6,463 nt of DNA from Pseudomonadota bacterium (lineage in GTDB: Bacteria; Pseudomonadota; Alphaproteobacteria; Reyranellales; Reyranellaceae), in the NCBI GenBank assembly GCA_023436825.1, contig JAEZHS010000407.1:1-6463 (forward strand), read 5' to 3'. Below are positions 1 through 5,327 of this stretch, piece after piece. The notes beneath the pieces are model-generated. The model saw only the letters and a list, made by a program, of their open reading frames with translations, searched no databases and was not told where the DNA came from. Positions within the stretch are counted from its first letter, which is position 1. Each line of letters starts with the position of its first letter. A program made the position numbers and the translations under genes.

Positions 1-9
1 CATCGGTGG

Positions 10-414
10 TTACCAGTTATGCCAGCCGTTGCCCCAACCGCCGTTGTGCCAGCCATTGCCCCAGCCGCCGTTGTGCCAGCCGTTGCCCCAGCCGCCATTG
101 TGCCAACCGAAACCGCCGTTGTGCCAGCCCCAGCCGCCGTTGTGCCAACCGTTGCCCCACCAGGCGAGCTGCTTCTCGGGATCGACCGCCACGAAAGGCT
201 CGCCATCCTGGGCGTATTGCTGCAGTGCGTCCGAAATCGACAGCCGAATCGACTGCAGGCGCTCGGCGACCTCGCCGGGTTTCTTCGGCTGGGTGGCGGC
301 ATCGGGCGACGCCGTCGCGGCCGCATCGGCGGAGGCGAGGCTGACCGAAAGGCCGAAGGCGCCTGCCGGCAACAATGCCGCCAATGCTCGAGCTGAACGA
401 CGATCCTGGGCCAT
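10..414 (-). CDS. Exported Gly/Trp/Asn-repeat protein with six WHN motifs; candidate radical-SAM cyclophane RiPP precursor (GrrA/triceptide-like)
   Basis: This is a 134-residue protein. Residues 1-29 look like a Sec signal peptide: an RR-containing n-region, an Ala/Leu-rich core, and an ASA cleavage site before D30. Residues 30-84 form a low-complexity Ala/Thr/Pro linker and then a short amphipathic helix (about 47-68, ERLQSIRLSISDALQQ). Residues 85-134 are only G, W, N, H and one F. WHN occurs at 90-92, 97-99, 104-106, 113-115, 122-124 and 131-133, and the protein ends in WHNW. In known triceptide and GrrA-type RiPPs, an SPASM radical SAM enzyme links an aromatic residue to the residue two positions on (W-x-N and similar); the signal, helical leader and repetitive core match that layout. 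The start is supported by a strong AGGAGG site (419-424). The gene lies 67 bp downstream of the GNAT gene on the same strand. No maturase is visible in the window. A structural or metal-binding Gly-rich protein is the alternative. That the gene is real is near certain; the RiPP role is inferred. Confidence 0.68.
   Translation of the reverse strand: MAQDRRSARALAALLPAGAFGLSVSLASADAAATASPDAATQPKKPGEVAERLQSIRLSISDALQQYAQDGEPFVAVDPEKQLAWWGNGWHNGGWGWHNGGFGWHNGGWGNGWHNGGWGNGWHNGGWGNGWHNW
13..162 (-). repeat. In-frame tandem repeat encoding GGWGNGWHN / GG(W/F)GWHN units
   Basis: Three 27-bp units (16-42, 43-69, 70-96) encode GGWGNGWHN. Two 21-bp units (97-117, 118-138) encode the shorter GGFGWHN and GGWGWHN. 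A leading partial unit follows at about 139-162. Most differences between units are synonymous third-base changes (AAC/AAT, CAC/CAT, GGC/GGT). The exceptions are the single Trp-to-Phe change at residue 101 and the missing two-residue GN step. The length period is a multiple of three, so several other frames stay open and give false reading frames here. Confidence 0.9.
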
Positions 415-418
415 GCAA

Positions 419-424
419 CCTCCT
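419..424 (-). promoter_or_regulatory. Strong ribosome binding site of the WHN-repeat protein gene
   Basis: The minus strand reads AGGAGG followed by four bases (TTGC) and ATG at 414. This fixes the start of the repeat protein and argues that this minus-strand frame, not the long overlapping plus-strand frames, is translated. Confidence 0.75.
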
Positions 425-481
425 ATGCCGAAGGCGCAAGTTACCCAGACATGCGATCTGCTCGCAAATGAAAAGAGGAAG

Positions 482-979
482 TCAGTTGGGCAATTGGCTG
501 GTCACACCCGTCAGGAGACGGTCCGAATCGATCCACACGCGGTGGAAGTTCGCGTCGTCCGCCGGCCGCGGGACGGCCGGCTCGACGGCAAAGCCGATCG
601 ACCGCAGCAGCTCGATCGCCCGTACCTTGCGCGAATCGACGTAGTTCTCGAGCCGCGGGAACTGGCTCAGCATCTCGCCGAACACCAGCCGCGACAGCGA
701 TTCCAGCTCGGTGGGGTTGTTGTCGAAGGTCTCGCAGGCCAGCATCCAGAGATGCCCGACCTCGGGGTCGTCGGACACCGGCGTGACCCCCCACAGGGCG
801 GTCGGCGTGCCGCTGCTGTCGCGGGCCGCCCATACTTGCGCGCTGCAGGCGCAGGTCTGCAACAATCGGTTCATGGGCATACCATCCCTCTCACCGCTCC
901 ACTGATCGCGATCTTCGTCGATCACGGCGGCGAGAAAGGCGACATCCACCGAAGTGGCGAGCTGAACTTGGTAGCGCAT
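482..979 (-). CDS. GNAT-fold protein of the phage T7 Gp13 (DUF2833) type
   Basis: This is a 165-residue soluble protein without a signal peptide. The layout matches bacterial and phage homologues of T7 Gp13, which have an acetyltransferase-like (GNAT) fold: an N-terminal helix region (1-40), then AALWGVTPV (60-68), then VGHLWMLACETF (74-85), a helix (87-106), and FPRLENYVDSRKVRAIELLRS-type sequence (107-127) leading into IGF (128-130) and a final FHRV (145-148). The LENYVD...AI..L...GF segment is the familiar end of GNAT domains, where a residue pair precedes the last strands. The ATG at 979 was chosen because homology begins at MRYQV; the frame stays open upstream to 1180, but that stretch is antisense noise over the propeller gene. 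No convincing Shine-Dalgarno precedes 979. The gene lies 52 bp after the propeller gene and 67 bp before the repeat-protein gene, all on one strand, so co-transcription is possible. Substrate unknown; a role in modifying the neighbouring peptide is speculation. Confidence 0.75.
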   Translation of the reverse strand: MRYQVQLATSVDVAFLAAVIDEDRDQWSGERDGMPMNRLLQTCACSAQVWAARDSSGTPTALWGVTPVSDDPEVGHLWMLACETFDNNPTELESLSRLVFGEMLSQFPRLENYVDSRKVRAIELLRSIGFAVEPAVPRPADDANFHRVWIDSDRLLTGVTSQLPN

Positions 980-1031
980 GATCGTATAGCGTCGTGGGCG
1001 GTCGAACGTTCCTCGATGAGGGCGGTGATTT

Positions 1032-2165
1032 CTAACTGCGGACGAGGCGGAACAATTGCGTCGGCAGCACGTTGGGCGCGCCCGGCCTGAACCACGGCAT
1101 CTCGTGCAAGTGCGAGGCAGTGACGTAGAGCGAACCGTCGGGCCCCTCGGCCAGGCTGTCGGGCCAGCTGAGCTTGTCACTGGACATCACCGTCTCCGAC
1201 CGCTCGCCTGTCCACATCCGCACCTCATTGTCCTCGGGCGCGGTGAGATAGAGGATGCCGTCGCGGCTCATCAGCAGGCCGTCGGCAACATGGGTGGCGC
1301 CGACCTTCTCGATCTTCCGTGCGGCGTCCTCCGGGTTGTCCGACGTCAGCGCGGCGGTGTCGATGCGATAGAGTGTGCGGCCGGTGAGCGCCTGCCAGTA
1401 AAGAGTGCCGCCATCGATCGACAGCGCGATGCCGTCGGCTGCCGCCTGGAAGGGCCGGCCGTCGGGCCGCTTGATCTTCTCGCCCTTGACTGTGACCTCG
1501 ACGCCCTTTTCCGGCTGTGTGCTGGGATGACCGTCGAGCCGGGCATGCGATGCGCCCGACTCGAGATCGACGACGACGATGGCGCCGCGCGCGCCGGAAT
1601 CGGTGATGAAGGCCGTGGCGCCACTGGGATGAAAACGCACGTCGTTCAGGTAGCTGCCCTGCAACGCCACGTCTTCGCCAAAATGGATCACCTGGGCGAC
1701 CTTGTCGGTGGCGAGTTCGATGCGCACCAGCTTCGGTCCGCCGGGAATGACCTTGTCGATGCCCGGCGACGCCGGGTCGAGCACCCAGAGATTGCCGCGA
1801 TTGTCGGCCACTACGGACTGCACGCACACGAAGTGGTCACGGGGCGACGACGCGGTGCCGCCGGCGTTGCGCCACGAATTCCAGGCGTCGTCGGGGTATG
1901 GCTTCAGTGTGCCGTCGCGGGCGACCTCGGCGACGGAGATCGGACTGTCCTCGGTCCAGCGCGGAAAGTTGACGAAAACACGACCCTCCGCCGTTACCGC
2001 GACGCCGGTCGCCTGATGATCGAAGTGTGCGACTTCTTCGAGCTGGAAGCTTGGACGCTTCGCAGCCGGTGCCAGCGCCTGCTGGGGGACGCGGGTCTGG
2101 GCATGGACCAGGCCGCTCGACAGCACCGCCAAGCCGCCGGCAAGGATGAATCGACGGTGGACCAT
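1032..2165 (-). CDS. Secreted Major Royal Jelly Protein/yellow family beta-propeller protein
   Basis: This is a 377-residue protein with a Sec signal peptide: MVHRR n-region, hydrophobic core (6-20), and VHA cleavage before Q23. The mature part matches the MRJP/yellow family. It has GVAVTAEGRVFVNFPRW (54-70), VQSVVADNRGNLWVLD (116-131 region), YLNDVRFHP plus AFITDSG (172-191), DGIALSIDGGTLYW (244-257), DGLLMSRDGILYLTAP (295-310) and WPDSLAEGPDGSLYVTAS (334-351). These repeated D-G-x-L-Y type strands are blades of a six-bladed propeller. Bacterial members are periplasmic or secreted; their ligands and activities are mostly undefined, although the fold is related to SMP-30/gluconolactonase-type propellers. 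Length is normal for bacterial members. The frame is open upstream to 2720, but the signal peptide and a GGGGAAG-type site about six bases before 2165 set the start. The gene is divergent from the cupin gene and is followed on the same strand by the GNAT gene. Confidence 0.88.
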   Translation of the reverse strand: MVHRRFILAGGLAVLSSGLVHAQTRVPQQALAPAAKRPSFQLEEVAHFDHQATGVAVTAEGRVFVNFPRWTEDSPISVAEVARDGTLKPYPDDAWNSWRNAGGTASSPRDHFVCVQSVVADNRGNLWVLDPASPGIDKVIPGGPKLVRIELATDKVAQVIHFGEDVALQGSYLNDVRFHPSGATAFITDSGARGAIVVVDLESGASHARLDGHPSTQPEKGVEVTVKGEKIKRPDGRPFQAAADGIALSIDGGTLYWQALTGRTLYRIDTAALTSDNPEDAARKIEKVGATHVADGLLMSRDGILYLTAPEDNEVRMWTGERSETVMSSDKLSWPDSLAEGPDGSLYVTASHLHEMPWFRPGAPNVLPTQLFRLVRS

Positions 2166-2246
2166 CGGTCTTCCCCGGGAGGACACTGCAACCCCAACGC
2201 CGGGCAGGCCGGCCGGTTGCGGAACCGGAACAGGAGGGAGCGACCG
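2166..2246. promoter_or_regulatory. Divergent promoter region between the propeller and cupin genes, with a hairpin
   Basis: These 81 bp separate two divergent start codons and must hold both promoters, but no clear -35/-10 pair could be recognised. A perfect inverted repeat CCGGTT-GCGG-AACCGG (2213-2228) lies three bases before the cupin Shine-Dalgarno. It could be an operator half-site pair or a hairpin in the cupin mRNA leader that affects ribosome access. Confidence 0.4.
2232..2238 (+). promoter_or_regulatory. Ribosome binding site fixing the cupin start
   Basis: AGGAGGG is followed by eight bases and ATG at 2247. The site decides the start, because the same frame is open back to 1056 only as antisense of the propeller gene. 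Confidence 0.75.
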
Positions 2247-2756
2247 ATGACCGAGGTGCAGACCTTTCGCTTCGACGATGACGGCGAGACGCCCAACAAT
2301 CCGCGCCTGCCGCTGATCGTCTACCGCAATGCCTTTTCGCTCGAGAACGAGAAGGATCCCGCGGTGCCGTTCGAGCGTGCTTTCGCCGCCCACGGTTGGG
2401 GCGACGGCTGGCGCAACGGCATCTATCCCTTCCTGCACTTCCACACCCGGACGCACGAAGTCCTGGGCATCGCGCGTGGCCGGGCGACCGTGGAGTTCGG
2501 CGGGGCCAAGGGCAGCAGGCTCGGCGTGGAGGCGGGCGACGTCGTCGTGTTGCCGGCGGGCACCGGCCATCGCCGCATCGATGCGAGCGGCGACCTTCTG
2601 GTGGTCGGCGCCTATCCGCTGAACGGTTCGCTCGACCAGAAGCGGCCGGGCCAGATCGACCATCGGGAGGCGCTCGACAATGTCGCCAAGGTGCCGCTGC
2701 CGGAGATGGACCCGGTGCACGGCAAATCGGGCCCGCTGATGGAGCTGTGGAAGTAG
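2247..2756 (+). CDS. Cupin-domain protein, YjlB-like
   Basis: This is a 169-residue cytoplasmic protein with no signal peptide. A single cupin barrel is visible. Motif 1 is HFHTRTHE with H64, H66 and E71 in HxHxxxxE spacing, followed by GxxxG at 74-78. Motif 2 is GDVVVLPAGTGHRRI (97-111), with P103, G105 and the metal-binding H108. The flanking segments, with an N-terminal FRFDDDGETPNNPRLP (7-22) and a C-terminal VAKVPLPEMDPVHGKSGPL (146-164), resemble the Bacillus YjlB family of single-domain cupins. Their enzyme activity is not established; a metal-dependent isomerase or oxygenase is possible from the ligand set. The gene is divergent from the propeller gene and ends 52 bp before the convergent end of the oxidase gene, so it is likely transcribed alone. 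Confidence 0.87.
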   Translation: MTEVQTFRFDDDGETPNNPRLPLIVYRNAFSLENEKDPAVPFERAFAAHGWGDGWRNGIYPFLHFHTRTHEVLGIARGRATVEFGGAKGSRLGVEAGDVVVLPAGTGHRRIDASGDLLVVGAYPLNGSLDQKRPGQIDHREALDNVAKVPLPEMDPVHGKSGPLMELWK

Positions 2757-2757
2757 T

Positions 2758-2807
2758 CCTCATGTTCCTCTCCTCCAAGGGGGCCCACGGGGGAGAGGAT
2801 TATGAGG
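2758..2807. terminator. Two-tier palindrome between convergent genes; likely bidirectional terminator or dispersed intergenic repeat
   Basis: The outer stem CCTCAT (2758-2763) pairs with ATGAGG (2802-2807). After a symmetric 3x3 internal loop, the inner ten-pair stem CCTCTCCTCC (2767-2776) pairs with GGGGGAGAGG (2789-2798), with one T-G wobble, around a 12-base loop. The structure fills nearly the whole gap between the cupin and oxidase stop codons. Neither side has a real U-tract, so classic intrinsic termination is not assured. The CCTCTCC...GGAGAGG core resembles palindromes that recur between genes in alphaproteobacterial genomes, so it may be a copy of a dispersed repeat. Confidence 0.55.
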
Positions 2808-2808
2808 T

Positions 2809-4245
2809 TCAATTGAAGCCGCGATAGACCACGGTCGCGAACATGCCGGCGACCATGTGGTAGAGGTTGTGGCAGTGGTACGCCCACAGGCCGGGATTGT
2901 CGGCGTCGAACACGACCTTAACCGTCGTGCGGGGCAGCACCAGCACCACGTCGCGCACCGCGCCCGCAAAGGCCTGGCCGTTGATCTCCGTGACCTGGAA
3001 CGAATGCCCGTGCAGGTGCATGGGATGAGCCATCATCGTCGTGTTGCGCATCACCAGTTCGACGCGTTCGCCCTTCTCCACGCCGACCGGCACGGCTTCC
3101 ATGCCGTGCACGGCCATGCCCCAGACATAGCCCGACATGTTGCCCGTGAGATCGACCGGCACCGAACGGTCGATCGGCCGCGACGGCAATGGCTGGGCCG
3201 CGCGCAGCTTCATCTCGTCCATCAGGCCGAGCGCGGGAGCGGCCGTCTCTGCCGTCTCGGAAATCCTGGCGACCGTAGCGCCACGCGGACGCAGCACGAC
3301 GCCCGTCTGCTTGGTGAGGCCTTCGCCGCGCGCCAGCACGGGCAGGGCCGATCCATCGGCGGGCAGGCGCACCACGATGTCGACGCGCTGGGCGATGGCC
3401 AGCGGGAACTGGCGCACCTTCAGCGGCACCACCGGATTGCCGTCGACGGTCAGCACCGTGCCTTCGACATTGCCGAGCTCGATCATGAAGTTGGTCGAGG
3501 CGGCCGCATTGATGATGCGCAGCCGGACCTCCGCACCTTTCTCGACATCGAACACCTGCGGGTCGGCAAGCGTGCGATCGTTGGCCAGGAAGGCGTCGTA
3601 GGTCACGTCGTTCAGGTCCATGCCGCCGCCGGACGGCATGTTCATGCCGCCGCGCGACATGCTCGACGTGCCGCTCACCGCCATGTTGCCCATTGCTGTC
3701 ATCGGCTTTGGCTTGCGCAGCTCCTCGAAGATCAGGCTGGGCTTCCTCCAGGAGAAGTCCTCGAGCAGCATCACCACTTCCTGCAGGCCGCTACGGATGG
3801 CGCTCCGCTCGCGCACGATCAGTGGTGCGGCCAGCAGGTTCTGCTCCTGCAGGCCGAAGTGCGAATGCATCCAGCGGGTGCCCGCGGGCTGGGCCGGGAA
3901 GCTGTACTCGGCGAATTTGCCGGGCGCGATCGGCGGCCCGGAGATGTAGGGCACGCCGTCCTGCCGCCACGGCGGGTTGAGCCCGTGCCAGTGCACGCCC
4001 GACAGCACGTCGAGCCCGTTCTCCAGCCGCACGTCGAAGGTGTCGCCCTCGCTCAGGGCGATGCCCCACGCGCCGGAAGGTTGGAAGGCGCCGTAGCGCG
4101 TCGCCGGCTTGCCGTTGACCTCGATCACCCGGCTGGTCAGCCGCAGGGTCTTGCGGCCGGCCCCCTGGGTGTGGCTTCGCGTCGAGGGCAGACCGACGGC
4201 GAGGCCGGCGGTCGCGGCAAGCAGGCTACGACGCGACAGATGCAT
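2809..4245 (-). CDS. Tat-exported multicopper oxidase, CopA/CueO-like
   Basis: This is a 478-residue periplasmic oxidase that couples oxidation of a substrate (cuprous ion or phenolics) to reduction of oxygen to water. The N-terminus SRRSLLAATAGLAV (4-17) is a Tat signal, as expected for a pre-folded copper enzyme. All four copper-binding motifs are present: HWHG (H85, H87), HSH (H127, H129), HPMHLHGH (H407, H410, H412) and HCHNLYHMVAGM (H457, C458, H459, H463, M468). C458 with H407, H463 and axial M468 forms the type 1 site; the rest form the trinuclear site. Three cupredoxin domains lie at about 35-150, 155-325 and 360-478. A Met-rich segment (182-209, seven Met in 28 residues) recalls the copper-binding Met-rich insertions of CopA and CueO, favouring a copper-tolerance role over a plain laccase. 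The start is supported by GGAG (4253-4256), seven bases upstream. No other copper gene is nearby. The gene is divergent from the dehydrogenase gene. Confidence 0.93.
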   Translation of the reverse strand: MHLSRRSLLAATAGLAVGLPSTRSHTQGAGRKTLRLTSRVIEVNGKPATRYGAFQPSGAWGIALSEGDTFDVRLENGLDVLSGVHWHGLNPPWRQDGVPYISGPPIAPGKFAEYSFPAQPAGTRWMHSHFGLQEQNLLAAPLIVRERSAIRSGLQEVVMLLEDFSWRKPSLIFEELRKPKPMTAMGNMAVSGTSSMSRGGMNMPSGGGMDLNDVTYDAFLANDRTLADPQVFDVEKGAEVRLRIINAAASTNFMIELGNVEGTVLTVDGNPVVPLKVRQFPLAIAQRVDIVVRLPADGSALPVLARGEGLTKQTGVVLRPRGATVARISETAETAAPALGLMDEMKLRAAQPLPSRPIDRSVPVDLTGNMSGYVWGMAVHGMEAVPVGVEKGERVELVMRNTTMMAHPMHLHGHSFQVTEINGQAFAGAVRDVVLVLPRTTVKVVFDADNPGLWAYHCHNLYHMVAGMFATVVYRGFN

Positions 4246-4352
4246 GGGTAGTCTCCGGGAGCGCCCGTCAGGCGCGTAGTATACCTCACGCTGGGCCGGC
4301 TTTGTTGCACATCGGCAGGCACGCGGACATGCTCGGCGTGGAGGTCAAAGCC
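4246..4352. promoter_or_regulatory. Divergent promoter region between the multicopper oxidase and dehydrogenase genes
   Basis: These 107 bp lie between two divergent starts. On the minus strand, TATACT (4278-4283) is a good -10 match for the oxidase and would give a leader of roughly 25 bases, but no clear -35 is visible at 16-18 bases. A short hairpin GCGCC-CGTCA-GGCGC (4261-4275) would sit at the start of that leader. No CueR-type copper operator was recognised. For the dehydrogenase, only a weak TTGCAC (4305-4310) with a poor -10 can be seen. Confidence 0.35.
4340..4345 (+). promoter_or_regulatory. Ribosome binding site fixing the dehydrogenase start
   Basis: GGAGGT lies seven bases before ATG at 4353. 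This chooses MKMGIIGVGSVG as the N-terminus over the in-frame ATGs at 4302 and 4329. The fold also demands it: the first beta strand of the Rossmann domain begins at residue 3. Confidence 0.8.
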
Positions 4353-5285
4353 ATGAAAATGGGCATCATAGGCGTCGGCTCCGTCGGTTCGGCGATCGCC
4401 ATGGCGGCGGCATCGCGGGCCCGCGTGCGCGAGGTCGTTCTGGTCGACCGCAATCGCGCCCGCGCCAAGGCGGTGGCGACCGACATGCACTACGGCGAGG
4501 CGCTGTCGCCCCTCGTCACCATCCGCGACGGCGACTATGCCGACCTGTCCGACGCCGGCGTTGTCATCATCACCGCCGGCATCAACGAAAAGGCGGGCGG
4601 CGCCACCGACCGCAGCGATCCGGCCGGCCGCCTGCGGCTGCTCGATGCCAACGTCAAGGTGTTCGAGGACATCGTGCCGAAGCTCGTGAAGGCGGCACCC
4701 GAAACGGTGATCGTGGTCGCCACCGATCCGCCGGAGCCGCTGGCCGACGTGGCGCGCCAGCTTGCCGGCCACGATCGCATCGTCGACGCCGGCACCTATC
4801 TCGACAGCCTGCGCTTTCGCCTGCATGTCGGCGAGCGGCTGGGCCTCGGGCCGAACAGCGTCGAGGCCAACGTCGTCGGCGAGCACGGCACGTCGAGCGT
4901 GTTCCTGTGGTCGTCGGCGCGCATCGGCGGCATGCCGGTGCGCGAGATGCTGGCCCACCGCAAGATCGAGTTCGACACATTTAGCAAGGCCGTCGAGCAG
5001 GACGTCCGGTTCGCCAACATCACCATCATCGAAGGCATCGGCGCCAGCCAGTACGGCATCGGCATGGTGTGCGCGCGCACTGCCGAGGCGATCCTGGGTG
5101 ACGAGCGCGCGGTCTTCCCGGTCGGCTCCTACAATCCGCGCTTCGGCACCACGGTGTCGCTGCCGAGCAGCGTCGGCGGCCAGGGCGTGATCGAGGTCCT
5201 GGAGCCGGAGATGTCCGACGACGAGCGGCCGGGTCTCGAGCGCAGCGCCGCTCGCCTGAAGGAGTCGGTGGCGAAGTATCTGTAG
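4353..5285 (+). CDS. NAD-dependent lactate/malate dehydrogenase-like protein
   Basis: This is a 310-residue cytoplasmic 2-hydroxyacid dehydrogenase of the LDH/MDH superfamily, which interconverts a 2-hydroxy acid and a 2-oxo acid with NAD. The Rossmann motif is GVGSVG (7-12), and D32 at the end of the second strand predicts NAD over NADP. Catalytic and substrate residues that can be aligned are D151 and R154 (LDSLRFR, the D168/R171 pair of LDH) and H178 in GEHG (176-179, the H195 of LDH). There are three departures. The usual N-P-V-D segment reads DPPEP (125-129), so the conserved Asn is Asp. The substrate-specificity loop after ITAG (73-76) is longer and rich in Gly, Asp and Arg (82-93) in place of the compact P-G-x-(S/T)-R-x-x-L. 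GEHG is followed by T180 instead of Asp. The true substrate is therefore uncertain. The gene is divergent from the oxidase and convergent with the amidohydrolase, so it is probably monocistronic. Confidence 0.85.
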   Translation: MKMGIIGVGSVGSAIAMAAASRARVREVVLVDRNRARAKAVATDMHYGEALSPLVTIRDGDYADLSDAGVVIITAGINEKAGGATDRSDPAGRLRLLDANVKVFEDIVPKLVKAAPETVIVVATDPPEPLADVARQLAGHDRIVDAGTYLDSLRFRLHVGERLGLGPNSVEANVVGEHGTSSVFLWSSARIGGMPVREMLAHRKIEFDTFSKAVEQDVRFANITIIEGIGASQYGIGMVCARTAEAILGDERAVFPVGSYNPRFGTTVSLPSSVGGQGVIEVLEPEMSDDERPGLERSAARLKESVAKYL

Positions 5286-5290
5286 GCTGG

Positions 5291-5327
5291 AGCATTCCTC
5301 CCCCAGCTCCGCTGAAGAGGAAGTGCT
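5291..5327. terminator. Candidate bidirectional terminator between convergent genes
   Basis: AGCATTCCTC (5291-5300) pairs with GAGGAA-g-TGCT (5317-5327), a ten-pair stem with a single bulged G at 5323. The loop holds a small AGC-TCC-GCT hairpin (5305-5313). It fills the 42-bp gap between the dehydrogenase and amidohydrolase stop codons. The T-run on the plus side is short, and there is none on the minus side, so strength is uncertain. Confidence 0.45.

Noticed and set aside
13..162. Tandem repeat resembling a small CRISPR array
   Set aside because: The 27- and 21-bp units adjoin with no unique spacers and are in-frame coding repeats of one protein.
415..481. Weak promoter (TTGCGA, 18 bases, TAACTT) in the GNAT to repeat-protein gap
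   Set aside because: It has only about four and three matches to the hexamer consensus, so it is not distinguishable from chance.
983..988. TATACG just before the GNAT start as a -10 box for a leaderless mRNA
   Set aside because: It lies only three bases from the ATG, too close for a start at or before the codon, and no -35 is found at a suitable distance.
29..1090. Long plus-strand open frame (353 codons) with a PPLCQPLPQ-type repeat
   Set aside because: It is the complement of the WHN repeat, GNAT and propeller genes. It has no Shine-Dalgarno, no recognisable domain, and its openness comes from GC bias and the three-base periodicity of the repeat.
1056..2246. Upstream extension of the cupin frame to 1056
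   Set aside because: It is antisense to the propeller gene; AGGAGGG at 2232-2238 sets the start at 2247.
2166..2720. Upstream extension of the propeller reading frame to an ATG at 2720
   Set aside because: The extension is antisense to the cupin gene, and the signal peptide and family similarity begin at 2165.
2857..4251. Plus-strand frame of 464 codons over the multicopper oxidase
   Set aside because: It is a His/Arg/Ala-rich antisense shadow with no domain; the opposite strand has all four copper motifs.
4137..4958. Minus-strand frame of 273 codons over the dehydrogenase
   Set aside because: It is an antisense shadow in GC-rich DNA with no domain or ribosome site, and the opposite strand has a clear Rossmann enzyme.
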